A DNA stretch of 38,396 bases from positions 1 through 38,396 of the IMG/VR virus record IMGVR_UViG_3300011116_001020, one strand, 5' to 3'. This document shows positions 32,190 through 38,396 of this stretch, one piece after another (the stretch's first letter is position 1; every line of letters begins with the position of its first letter). Source of the DNA: a virus. Below the pieces are notes generated by a model, which saw only the letters and a program-made list of their open reading frames with translations, ran no database searches and was not told the DNA's origin. Made by a program: the position numbers and the translations under genes.

Positions 32190-32331
32190 ACGCCTAACAT
32201 GCTACTTTTGTCAGTTATGTAATGTCATTCCAGAACCTCCAAAAGACTGGATGAAAGCTACAAAAGAATGTAAGTATCTTAAGATCTTAAAAGAAAAACA
32301 AAAGGACAATGCCTCAAAAGAAACCTGGTGA
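32158..32331 (+). CDS. Small Cys-rich (zinc-finger-like) protein, 57 aa
   Basis: ATG 32158 to TGA 32329-32331 overlaps genes on both sides, in other frames. The product reads MARCRVLSERLTCYFCQLC, NVIPEPPKDWMKATKECKYL, then a Lys-rich tail. CYFCQLC plus a downstream Cys could hold zinc. Natural residue use between the two neighbouring frames supports it, but the start inside the previous gene is uncertain. Confidence 0.45.
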   Translation: MARCRVLSESERLTCYFCQLCNVIPEPPKDWMKATKECKYLKILKEKQKDNASKETW

Positions 32332-32482
32332 TTCCGGATTGTATGCTAATATCAATGCCAAACGTGAACGCATTGAGAAAGGATCTGGTGAAAAGATGCG
32401 TAAGCCTGGCGAAAAAGGTGCACCTACTGCCAAAGCATTTAAAGATTCCGCTAAGACTGCTAAGAAACCTAAAAAGAAATAA
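32309..32482 (+). CDS. Small Lys-rich conserved phage protein, 57 aa
   Basis: ATG 32309 to TAA 32480-32482 encodes MPQKKPGDSGLYANINAKRE, RIEKGSGEKMRKPGEKGAPT, AKAFKDSAKTAKKPKKK. The GLYANIxAKRxRIxxGSGEKMRKPGxKGAPT pattern is one I know from short conserved proteins in many phages of marine and freshwater bacteria, with no known role. The strong basic charge suggests nucleic-acid contact. It overlaps the Cys-rich gene by 23 bases. Confidence 0.75.
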   Translation: MPQKKPGDSGLYANINAKRERIEKGSGEKMRKPGEKGAPTAKAFKDSAKTAKKPKKK

Positions 32483-32832
32483 CTTGCTACAATACCATTG
32501 ATAGAGGCCAGGTCCCTGTGCGCGCTAGGCACACAGCCTAGAAGGCGACACACCTGGTCCATCACCACCAACCATACTGCTCTGTCGGTATGGTGCAGCA
32601 CATGGGCTGGAAATTTTTGGCCGCCGTGTCTGCGTAAGGGAGTAGTTCACCTTGGAGCCGGGGACCCATTTGGCAAGCTCAACGAACTCTGTATGTAAAG
32701 CCCTGAAGCGAGTCAGGTTTTGCGACCTGGTGACATACAGCAACACCCCTCAAGCCTAGCTCTCAGGCGGTGACCATTTTGTTGACGTCGACAAAATGGT
32801 TACTAGAGATGATGCTCAAACAGAGGGGTCAC
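32483..32832 (+). ncRNA. Gene-free stretch with several strong hairpins before the tRNA cluster
   Basis: No convincing coding frame covers these 350 bases. Several perfect or near-perfect stems occur: CTAGGC-ACACA-GCCTAG near 32525, ACCATAC/GTATGGT (32571-32577 and 32588-32594), CAGGT/ACCTG near 32715-32730, and the long stem at 32770-32803. The density of stems and lack of frame suggest a structured RNA or processing sites for the tRNA transcript. It does not match tmRNA or RNase P RNA features I can recall. Confidence 0.4.
32770..32803. repeat. Long palindromic stem upstream of the tRNA cluster
   Basis: GTGACCATTTTG (from 32770) is mirrored by CAAAATGGTTAC (to 32803), around TTGACGTCGA. 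Counting two G-U pairs, the stem can reach 17 pairs with almost no loop. There is no T-run on either side, so it is more likely a processing, protein-binding or structural site than a terminator. Confidence 0.65.
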
Positions 32833-32833
32833 T

Positions 32834-32903
32834 CGGTCGGTAGTCCAGTGGCAGGGCATAGGTGCAATGCCGAAGATAGCAGGTTCGATTCCTGCACGAC
32901 CGA
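32834..32903 (+). tRNA. tRNA-like sequence with abnormal anticodon arm
   Basis: The ends fold like a tRNA: acceptor strands CGGTCG and CGACCG, a T arm GCAGG-TTCGATT-CCTGC, and a possible D stem GTCC/GGGC. The anticodon region does not fold normally. A good stem, GGCAT/ATGCC, exists with loop AGGTGCA, but it uses the D-stem bases and places G rather than U at position 33. No anticodon can be assigned. It may be a decayed or unusual tRNA. Confidence 0.5.
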
Positions 32904-32906
32904 TAA

Positions 32907-33006
32907 CGCCCAGTCCGAGACAATTGGATAGTACGGCACCTGTTGATGCGTTGGACGCAACGCTATAAACAGTAATGCGATGCAGGTTCGAGTCCTGCCT
33001 GGGTGC
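32907..33006 (+). tRNA. tRNA-like sequence with a hairpin inserted in the anticodon loop
   Basis: The acceptor strands CGCCCAG and CTGGGTG pair over 7 bp (one G-U), and the T arm GCAGG-TTCGAGT-CCTGC is standard. The likely anticodon stem CTGTT/AACAG encloses 23 bases instead of 7, containing a perfect hairpin GCGTTG-GACG-CAACGC. Removing 16 bases gives a 7-base loop, but no cut places U at position 33. No identity is assigned. Confidence 0.45.
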
Positions 33007-33022
33007 TTATAATGATGTTGTT

Positions 33023-33094
33023 CGGGATGTAGCTCAGCGGTAGAGCGCCGTCTTTGGGAGGCGGATGCCACAGGTTCAAATCCTGTTATCCCGA
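33023..33094 (+). tRNA. tRNA-Pro(UGG)
   Basis: A full cloverleaf is present: acceptor CGGGATG/TATCCCG, D stem GCTC/GAGC, anticodon stem CCGTC/GGCGG with loop TTTGGGA (anticodon TGG), T arm ACAGG-TTCAAAT-CCTGT, discriminator A. CCA is not encoded. The tRNA would read proline CCA and, by wobble, CCG. Confidence 0.93.
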
Positions 33095-33098
33095 TCTT

Positions 33099-33172
33099 GC
33101 TGATGTAGCTCAGTTGGATAGAGCAGGACTTTTGTAAAGTTCAGGCCAGGAGTTCAAGTCTCCTCATCAGCT
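33099..33172 (+). tRNA. tRNA-Thr(UGU)
   Basis: A full cloverleaf is present: acceptor GCTGATG/CATCAGC, D stem GCTC/GAGC, anticodon stem GGACT/AGTTC with loop TTTGTAA (anticodon TGT), T arm AGGAG-TTCAAGT-CTCCT, discriminator T. It starts 4 bases after tRNA-Pro, so the two are surely co-transcribed. The Thr-rich fibre genes would benefit from extra supply. Confidence 0.93.
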
Positions 33173-33234
33173 TTAGTTGTATTCTTGATAAATGTCATTT
33201 ATTTGATATCCTGATAAAAGTTGTATGCTCTTCA

Positions 33235-33777
33235 ATGGAAAAACGCAAGTGCACTTGTTGTGGCGTTGAAAAAGAGTTAGCTACTTGTTTTTATAAACAG
33301 TCAAAAAAAAGACAGCACAGAGCGGGCGGTTATTTAAAACAATGTAAAAGTTGCGTCTTAGAAAAAAATAGGCGTGCACACGCTAAGCCAGAAAACAAAC
33401 AAAAAATATGGGAAAACAAATTACAATACCGTTATGGGATAACAAAATCAGACTATGATTATTTGTTTAAAATCCAAAATGGATGTTGTGCGATCTGTAG
33501 AACCAACAATCCTTCTTCAAAAAGTAAAAAACATAAGTATTTTTCTGTAGATCATTGTCATCAAACCGGAAATATTCGCGGTCTTTTATGTGCTTCTTGC
33601 AATAGTGCAATAGGATTGCTTGGCGACTGCCCAAAGACAATTGCTAAGGCTTTTTTGTATTTAAGCTGCACGCAAAATGCTTTTAATAAACCAAGCTGCC
33701 TTAAAGGCTTGGCCAACAAGATCAGCCAAGAAATTAGCAATATCGATTGCCCCAATTTTTTGAGCAATAGGTTCTAA
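33235..33777 (+). CDS. Recombination endonuclease VII-type protein, 180 aa
   Basis: An N-terminal zinc region (CTCCGVEKELATCFY, then YLKQCKSCVLEKNRR) precedes the core: YRYGITKSDYDYLFKIQNGCCAIC, KYFSVDHCHQTGNIRGLLCASCN, then AIGLLGDC. This is the endonuclease VII family, used by T4 to resolve branched DNA and often found in phages as a free-standing homing-type enzyme. The last 40 residues run antisense through the end of the Dps-like gene. It is AT-rich compared with its neighbours. Its place right after the tRNAs, a frequent insertion site, supports recent arrival. Confidence 0.9.
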   Translation: MEKRKCTCCGVEKELATCFYKQSKKRQHRAGGYLKQCKSCVLEKNRRAHAKPENKQKIWENKLQYRYGITKSDYDYLFKIQNGCCAICRTNNPSSKSKKHKYFSVDHCHQTGNIRGLLCASCNSAIGLLGDCPKTIAKAFLYLSCTQNAFNKPSCLKGLANKISQEISNIDCPNFLSNRF

Positions 33778-34212
33778 CTTTTTAGCTTTCATTCCAAGCT
33801 CTTCAAGGTTTTTATAATAAACTCCAAGCATGGAACGCCATTCGTACGAAGACACCACCTGCATTTCTGGAGCAGCGTCTCTTAATTCACATGCACATTT
33901 TGGAAGATAAAAATCCATTGACCGAATAAACTCTGCAAGTGCATCAAATTGCTCCAAATGAGCTTCATACTGTTTACCCAAAAACTTATGAATACTAATA
34001 AAATCTGGACATTCAATATTAAGGTGAATCAAATGTGATTGCGTCTCAAGTTCTTTTAAGTAAGCAGACAATGCAATAGCCTGCTGGATGAAAGACCCCA
34101 CATCGCCATCTTTAGATTTACTAGGTGCTTTGGGTTTAGGCTGTGCTTGAGGCACAACTTGCGCCTGGGGGGTTTGAGGAATTGTTTGCGGTTGAGGGGC
34201 AGGGGTATACAT
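33661..34212 (-). CDS. Dps-like ferritin (DNA-binding stress protein family), 183 aa
   Basis: Residues 40-180 follow the Dps four-helix plan. HLNIECPDFISIH gives H63 and H75, and EQFDALAEFI gives D90 and E94. Their spacing of 12, 15 and 4 is that of the Dps ferroxidase site as I recall it. The last helix (DIANFLADLVGQAFKAAWFI) also fits. The N-terminal 37 residues are Pro/Gln-rich with KPKAPSKSK, similar in kind to the Lys tails with which some Dps proteins bind DNA. It could protect DNA by oxidising iron or help pack it. The 3' end overlaps the endonuclease VII gene by 117 bases. Confidence 0.75.
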   Translation of the reverse strand: MYTPAPQPQTIPQTPQAQVVPQAQPKPKAPSKSKDGDVGSFIQQAIALSAYLKELETQSHLIHLNIECPDFISIHKFLGKQYEAHLEQFDALAEFIRSMDFYLPKCACELRDAAPEMQVVSSYEWRSMLGVYYKNLEELGMKAKKLEPIAQKIGAIDIANFLADLVGQAFKAAWFIKSILRAA

Positions 34213-34255
34213 AGTTCTTGATTAATGATTTTATTTTATCATCAACGAATCGCGA

Positions 34256-35590
34256 TCATAGGCTGATTTCTTCCCAATCTAAGGATGCATGAACCGTGGA
34301 TGTATTTGCACTAGCTGTAACGGCTAATGTAATTTCATATGGTGTGCTACTTAATCCATCACGTTCCAATTGGAATTTAAACAAGGCTTCTCTCAAGATA
34401 TCTGTAGGAGCAAGGGCTTGGTTACTGGCAGAAAAATATCCCTGTGCAGCCACTCGTCCACCTGCTGTGGCGGTACCAGTTAAATTGTATTCGACGCTAG
34501 AGTTAGAACCTGCACTCACCCATGTACCACCTGTGGTTGTTGCAGATTCTATGATACGCCAACAATAATTGGCAGTACCTCCAGCAGCCATGATAGACAG
34601 TGCACTTAACACCACAATTGCGTCAAGTGCTGTTGATTTTAATCGAATTGAAATTACAGGATAAAAAGTGCCTGCTGTTGCAAGGCTATATGGAGAAGTA
34701 ATTGAAGTACCAATAGCTTGTTGTAAGCCACGTAGTTCATATCCTCCTTCCGAGATGACAGTCGAACAAATTTGTTTTAATGTACTACTACTTGCAGTGG
34801 CCGTTATGTTTTTAATTTCATAACGCAAAGGCAGTGAAGCCGTTGTGATATAAGTTGAATTAATTAAGTTTGCGTGATGAAAAGAATGGCAATGAATGAA
34901 TTTACCGTTAATAATAAACCCGATACGGACTGTGCCAAGACCTAACCATTCAATATCCATCCAAAGAATTTGAGCTTTGGCGAGGTCAATAGTTAATCCG
35001 GATGGTCCGGTGCCATCAAGTTTATCTTGATTCCAGTTAGTTTGTGCAACACTTGTTTCAGTTACGCTGCCAGTTACTGAATTACGCTCAACAAATGCAG
35101 GAGAGTTAACCCCGTTTTTTTCAAGGTAGATCCCATTACTTGCACCATAATAACCAACGCGTTGCCTAAGACCTGCTTTACCAGGTTCCATAACAAACGT
35201 TGACATTACAAGGAGTGATTTACCAGGTTGGTATGGAAATACTTTAGTAGATTCTCTTACAACTTCTGAACCAGATGTAGTGGTTACAGCAAGTTCAACA
35301 AGGCCTGCATTGGCATTAAATGTTGTTGTGCCTCCAGTACCACTGGCTGTAGACCAAAGACCATTATCTTTGTAGCGATGACTGGAATCAAATAATGTAA
35401 ATGCGTTTGCTGTACGCAAACGACCAAAAGCATCGGAACCAGTGCCCCCACCCTGCACATTAACCACACCACTGGAGCTGCTAGTGACTTCAATGGGTCG
35501 CCCACTGGCAGTAGTAACTACTATTCCAGAGCCGTAATCAGCATAACCAGAGGTGCCATCACCGTAGTCATTGATATAACGAATAATCAT
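34256..35590 (-). CDS. Conserved virion/tail protein, 444 aa
   Basis: This beta-rich protein carries a string of motifs known from a widespread phage structural family: FGRLRTANAFTLFDSSHRY, KVFPYQPGKSLLVMSTFVM, RQRVGYYGASNGIYLEKNG, WNQDKLDGTGPSGLTIDLAK, ILWMDIEWLGLGTVRIGF. The C-terminal third is more variable (AAGGTANYCWRIIE, ASLDWEEISL). It is likely a fibre or surface-exposed tail protein with a lectin-like fold. It is transcribed divergently from the next gene, which has related function by context. Confidence 0.8.
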   Translation of the reverse strand: MIIRYINDYGDGTSGYADYGSGIVVTTASGRPIEVTSSSSGVVNVQGGGTGSDAFGRLRTANAFTLFDSSHRYKDNGLWSTASGTGGTTTFNANAGLVELAVTTTSGSEVVRESTKVFPYQPGKSLLVMSTFVMEPGKAGLRQRVGYYGASNGIYLEKNGVNSPAFVERNSVTGSVTETSVAQTNWNQDKLDGTGPSGLTIDLAKAQILWMDIEWLGLGTVRIGFIINGKFIHCHSFHHANLINSTYITTASLPLRYEIKNITATASSSTLKQICSTVISEGGYELRGLQQAIGTSITSPYSLATAGTFYPVISIRLKSTALDAIVVLSALSIMAAGGTANYCWRIIESATTTGGTWVSAGSNSSVEYNLTGTATAGGRVAAQGYFSASNQALAPTDILREALFKFQLERDGLSSTPYEITLAVTASANTSTVHASLDWEEISL

Positions 35591-35665
35591 TACGATGAAG
35601 CATAGGATTTCTTTTATTTTAGTTGCGACAACCTTTGATAGAATTACAAAAAATAGGAACAGGCC

Positions 35666-36382
35666 ATGCCTTTAGTTAGGGAAAATTCACAACTATATGA
35701 GGTCATTAAGGTAGGGACAGTTAGCGGCGTACCTTTGCTTGTAAGTGGCGTAATTGCAACGTCTGGCACTACGTCCGTCACTGGTACGGTTAGCGTTTCT
35801 GGCACTACGTCTGTTACTGGTACGGTTAGCATTTCTGGCGTCACTCCTTCCAGTGGTTCTATTCCTGTAAGTGATAATTCTTCTAGCTTAACAGTAGATG
35901 GCAGAGCTTATCGAATCACAACAACTATTACAAGACCAAGTAATACTACTGCGTATACCGCAAACGATGTTGTAGGTGATACAGGCGGCTCTGCAATTAT
36001 TACTTTATCTGGTTTTGGTCCTTCTGGTGGCTTTGTTTTAATCCAAAGTATGTCTTTGGTGTTTAGTGATAGTGTAGTTCCAGCTGGCATGGGTGCTTTT
36101 AGGGTGCATTTTTATAGTGCAAGTCCTACTGCAATTGCAGATAATGCTCCGTTTGATCTTGTTAGCGGAGATCGAGCAAATTACATGGGTTATGTTGAAT
36201 TACCAACACCTCAGGATTTAGGAAGTACACTTTACACACAAATTGATTATCCTGGACGGCTTGTCAAGTTAGCTGCAGCTAATACAACTTGCTATGCAGA
36301 GATTGAAACCCGTGGGGCATATACACCTGTAAGTGCTAGTACTGTTACGTTACGTGTCAATACGTTGGAGAGTAGTCTTTAA
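35666..36382 (+). CDS. Virion surface protein with N-terminal repeats, 238 aa
   Basis: After a short head (MPLVRENSQLYEVIKVG), residues 32-60 contain two copies of a 12-residue repeat, SGTTSVTGTVSV. The rest (ITRPSNTTAYTANDVVGDTG, then PFDLVSGDRANYMGYVELP and TCYAEIETRGAYTP) matches a beta-sandwich family found in many phage structural modules. The start ATG 35666 has AGGA nearby (AATAGGAAC). It overlaps the next gene start (TAATG), so the two are coupled and probably form one surface complex. Confidence 0.8.
   Translation: MPLVRENSQLYEVIKVGTVSGVPLLVSGVIATSGTTSVTGTVSVSGTTSVTGTVSISGVTPSSGSIPVSDNSSSLTVDGRAYRITTTITRPSNTTAYTANDVVGDTGGSAIITLSGFGPSGGFVLIQSMSLVFSDSVVPAGMGAFRVHFYSASPTAIADNAPFDLVSGDRANYMGYVELPTPQDLGSTLYTQIDYPGRLVKLAAANTTCYAEIETRGAYTPVSASTVTLRVNTLESSL
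35762..35833 (+). repeat. Two tandem 36-base repeats in the surface protein gene
   Basis: Two 36-base units starting TCTGGCACTACGTC differ at only a few third positions and encode SGTTSVTGTVSV and SGTTSVTGTVSI. A recent duplication is likely. Confidence 0.8.
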
Positions 36383-37689
36383 TGCTTGGTTCTAGTGCTT
36401 TTCGCATGAGCGTAACACCAGGAGGAGCTTTAGCCGGACCCTGGGTTAAGAACTCACTGTGGTCTACTGCCCGCGCAGTTCCATCACTTGACCAGCCGTT
36501 TGCTGATACCAAAAGCCTGGCTGATGCGGTAACCGGGCAGTCGCTGGTTACCTTCACCCGCGCCAGCAGCGGCACCTACGTCGACAGTGATGGGCTGATC
36601 AAGACGGCAGCCACCAACGAGCCACGCTTCGACCACAACCCCACGACGGGCGAGAGCCTGGGGCTGCTGGTGGAGGAGCAGAGGACGAACTTGCTGCTGC
36701 AGAGTGAAGTATTTGGCACAACATGGCTTCAGTCCAATACAAACATATCTTCAGATGCCGCTCTTTCCCCTAGCGGTCTGCAGGTTGCCGATAAAATCAT
36801 CGCAAATACCACAGACGGGCAGCATTTCAGGCGTCAAGACGTTGCGATAACAGCTTCAACATCTTACTCTCTTTCGGTTTATGCAAAGGCGGATGGCTAC
36901 AACTTCTTGGCTATTAGCCCCGGCGCTCTTGCAATATCTGATTACCCAACATGGTTCGACTTGTCTGCTGGCACCGTAAGTACTAACACGGCAGGCAACA
37001 CAGCATCCATTCAAAATGTAGGAAACGGCTGGTATCGCTGTTCGGTTACGCGAACCACAAACGTCGGGCAAACAACAATGTCGGCCAGGTATTATGTATG
37101 CAATAATGCCAACGTGTCGTCTTTTGCTGGTGATAACACCTCAGGCGTTTTGCTGTGGGGCGCCCAACTAGAAGCCGGCGCATTCCCCACCAGCTACATC
37201 CCCACCACCACAGCCGCCGCCACCCGCAGTGCCGACGTGGCCTCGATCACGGGCACTGCATTCAGCTCCTGGTATCGGCAGGATGAGGGGACGGTGTTTG
37301 CGGAGTTTTCCGCTGCCGCTTATAGCACTGCTTCACTTGCCATCTCTGATGGCACAAATAACAACCGAATAATGATTGACAGAGGAAGCACTGGCACTCG
37401 CTATGTGATCACAAATGCGGGGGTGGCTCAATCGGTAGGCGCTCAAACTCCCTACGTCTTAAACAGTTTTGCGAGATCAGCCATTGGCTTTGCTTTAGAT
37501 AACTGTAATTTGGCAGTTAGTGGGGCGACACAAACCGTTGATACCAGTGCAAGTATTCCTTCTTCTGTAGATCGCCTTCTTCTTGGAGTCAACGCAGGTG
37601 GGAGCGGTTACGGCAATGGCCCGATTAAGCGGATTGCGTTTTGGCGATCACGGCTATCTGATTCGACCTTGGCATCCATCACCCAATGA
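36382..37689 (+). CDS. Concanavalin/LamG-like fibre or adhesin, 435 aa
   Basis: This protein has a pattern frequent in phage adhesins: VTFTRASSGTYVDSDGLIKT, NEPRFDHNPTTGESLGLLVE, EEQRTNLLLQSEVFG, then GAFPTSYIPTTTAAATRSAD and a second beta domain (WYRQDEGTVFAEF ... RIAFWRSRLSDSTLASITQ). Each half resembles a LamG/concanavalin-type sugar-binding sandwich. Base composition shifts along the gene: the segments near 36480-36710 and 37160-37310 are clearly GC-rich, while 36720-37150 and 37320-37560 are more AT-rich. A receptor-binding role is likely. It overlaps genes on both sides. Confidence 0.8.
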   Translation: MLGSSAFRMSVTPGGALAGPWVKNSLWSTARAVPSLDQPFADTKSLADAVTGQSLVTFTRASSGTYVDSDGLIKTAATNEPRFDHNPTTGESLGLLVEEQRTNLLLQSEVFGTTWLQSNTNISSDAALSPSGLQVADKIIANTTDGQHFRRQDVAITASTSYSLSVYAKADGYNFLAISPGALAISDYPTWFDLSAGTVSTNTAGNTASIQNVGNGWYRCSVTRTTNVGQTTMSARYYVCNNANVSSFAGDNTSGVLLWGAQLEAGAFPTSYIPTTTAAATRSADVASITGTAFSSWYRQDEGTVFAEFSAAAYSTASLAISDGTNNNRIMIDRGSTGTRYVITNAGVAQSVGAQTPYVLNSFARSAIGFALDNCNLAVSGATQTVDTSASIPSSVDRLLLGVNAGGSGYGNGPIKRIAFWRSRLSDSTLASITQ

Positions 37690-37967
37690 CACACTTCATC
37701 CGCTTCCCCGACGCCACCACCGGCCTTGCTGCGCTGGATGCCGCTGGCCTGCTGGATGACGACGGCGCACCGCTTGTTGCCAGCCATACGCACGCGCTGG
37801 ATGTGATCGGTCCGCTAACCGTTGGCGGCGAATGGGCCGACGATGGCACCATCATCAAGCCACCCAAGCTGCTCAGTGGGTGGCACGTCAATTACATTGG
37901 TGAGCTGCCTGATGACTGGGAGCAGTACGTCGTAAAACCAGCGCAACCAGCTAGAAAATGGGCCTAA
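37686..37967 (+). CDS. Small fibre-associated protein, 93 aa
   Basis: The start overlaps the preceding stop (ATGA). The product reads THFIRFPDATTGLAALDAAG, LVASHTHALDVIGPLTVGGE, LLSGWHVNYIGELPDDWEQY, ending in a QPARKWA tail. I recall similar proteins downstream of adhesin genes in phages of Synechococcus-like hosts, which suggests a tail-tip or fibre-assembly partner. It shares the high GC of parts of the adhesin gene, as if both moved together. Confidence 0.7.
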   Translation: MTHFIRFPDATTGLAALDAAGLLDDDGAPLVASHTHALDVIGPLTVGGEWADDGTIIKPPKLLSGWHVNYIGELPDDWEQYVVKPAQPARKWA

Positions 37968-37971
37968 TAAA

Positions 37972-37997
37972 AACCCAGGGATCTGACCCCCTGGGTT
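37972..37997 (-). terminator. Intrinsic terminator for the minus-strand gene at 38035
   Basis: AACCCAGGG (37972-37980) and CCCTGGGTT (37989-37997) form a perfect 9-bp stem. On the minus strand it is followed by TTTTTATTA, giving a good terminator 37 bases past the zinc-ribbon gene. On the plus strand no T-run follows, but it may also stop transcripts ending at 37967. Confidence 0.8.
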
Positions 37998-38034
37998 CTG
38001 AACCCACATGCACGGTGCTTGCCGCAACCAAAGC

Positions 38035-38298
38035 TTAGCAACCTTTCAGGATCATGTCCTCCAGGTTCCTCGTGAGGTGGCCATAGTCCCGTGGCTCCGT
38101 GACCGAGATGTTACTGGTGCCGCACACCCCGCAGGCGCCGTGATGAAAAGTTGCGCAGCCCTTGGGACCAATGTAGGTACCGTCATCCTGGTACCACGCC
38201 CCGTGCTTGATGCCACATGAGTAGCAGATCCAATCAGGATACGGCTGACGTTTCTTTGCCTTTCTGGAGGATGTCGACAAGTTGTTTGGTTTTGTCAT
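38035..38298 (-). CDS. Zinc-ribbon protein, 87 aa
   Basis: I start at ATG 38298 (MTKPNNLSTSSRKAKKRQP); the longer frame from 38364 would run further into the upstream gene. Two Cys pairs (CYSC and CGVC) with HH between them form a zinc ribbon: WICYSCGIKHGAWYQDD, GCATFHHGACGVCGTSN, then VTEPRDYGHL. The GxCxVCG...VTEPRD layout recurs in cyanophage small proteins, from memory. It may bind nucleic acid or RNA polymerase; the role is unknown. Confidence 0.7.
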   Translation of the reverse strand: MTKPNNLSTSSRKAKKRQPYPDWICYSCGIKHGAWYQDDGTYIGPKGCATFHHGACGVCGTSNISVTEPRDYGHLTRNLEDMILKGC

Positions 38299-38396
38299 AG
38301 TCCGCCTTAGCGTTGTTGGAGACTTGAGTGGCGGCAGCCAGGAAGCAGTTGTAGAATTGTTCACCAGTTAATTCGTATTGAAATTCGCAGAGTGTG
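38234..38396 (-). CDS. C-terminal part of an unknown protein (partial)
   Basis: An open frame enters from the right edge and stops at TGA (38236-38234), giving 53 residues: TLCEFQYELTGEQFYNCFLA, AATQVSNNAKADYDKTKQL, VDILQKGKETSAVS. It is helical and soluble. Its end overlaps the zinc-ribbon gene by about 65 bases in another frame. The family is not recognised. Confidence 0.6.
   Translation of the reverse strand, partial: TLCEFQYELTGEQFYNCFLAAATQVSNNAKADYDKTKQLVDILQKGKETSAVS

Overview
The window reads as part of a tailed cyanophage genome (dsDNA). It encodes tail fibres, several peptidoglycan hydrolases, phage replication genes and four homing-type endonucleases. It also carries genes that are hallmarks of phages of cyanobacteria: a high-light-inducible (Hli) protein, a phage-type S-adenosylmethionine decarboxylase, a candidate phycobilisome-degradation adaptor (NblA-like), and several small proteins of the kind that recur in cyanophages. 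No integrase, rRNA or CRISPR array is visible, and no host chromosomal gene. The NblA-like protein would make sense only in a host with phycobilisomes. Family names rest on motif recognition by eye; no database search was run.

Layout. Positions 1-13000 are mostly plus-strand virion and lysis genes: the tail end of a structural protein, a repeat-free Gly/Ser-rich structural protein, an HhH protein, an M23 peptidase with permuted motif order, a tail lysozyme, structural proteins of 261, 516 and 910 aa, a GH24 lysozyme and the NblA-like gene. A small island (antisense HTH gene, divergent promoter region, HNH endonuclease) interrupts this block at 7800-8500. Positions 12800-16340 are a minus-strand cassette: DUF3310 protein, dCTP deaminase, a Dam-like protein with an altered catalytic motif, two unknowns and an HTH protein, tightly packed with overlapping starts and stops. 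Positions 16390-21960 hold plus-strand fibres (a repeat-rich fibre and an S74-chaperone fibre) and a GH73-M15 cell-wall hydrolase.

Positions 21960-30750 are minus strand: structural genes, two HNH endonucleases, a 248-bp palindromic repeat element, a glycosyltransferase, SpeD, a primase-helicase and a RecB-like nuclease. Positions 30800-32480 carry a plus-strand run of very small overlapping genes including hli, then an unassigned structured non-coding stretch, two tRNA-like sequences with abnormal anticodon arms, tRNA-Pro(UGG) and tRNA-Thr(UGU). An endonuclease VII-type gene, a Dps-like ferritin, further adhesin/fibre genes and a zinc-ribbon protein close the window.

How it fits together. 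The primase-helicase, nuclease, Dcd and DUF3310 proteins serve DNA and nucleotide metabolism. Hli, SpeD and the NblA-like protein would adjust host photophysiology and polyamines. The fibres and the lectin-like module would set host range, and the hydrolases serve entry and lysis. The points most worth a second look are the palindromic iteron-like element at 24761-25008, the NblA-like protein, the permuted M23 domain, the hairpins that abut start codons at four genes, and the odd tRNA-like pair.
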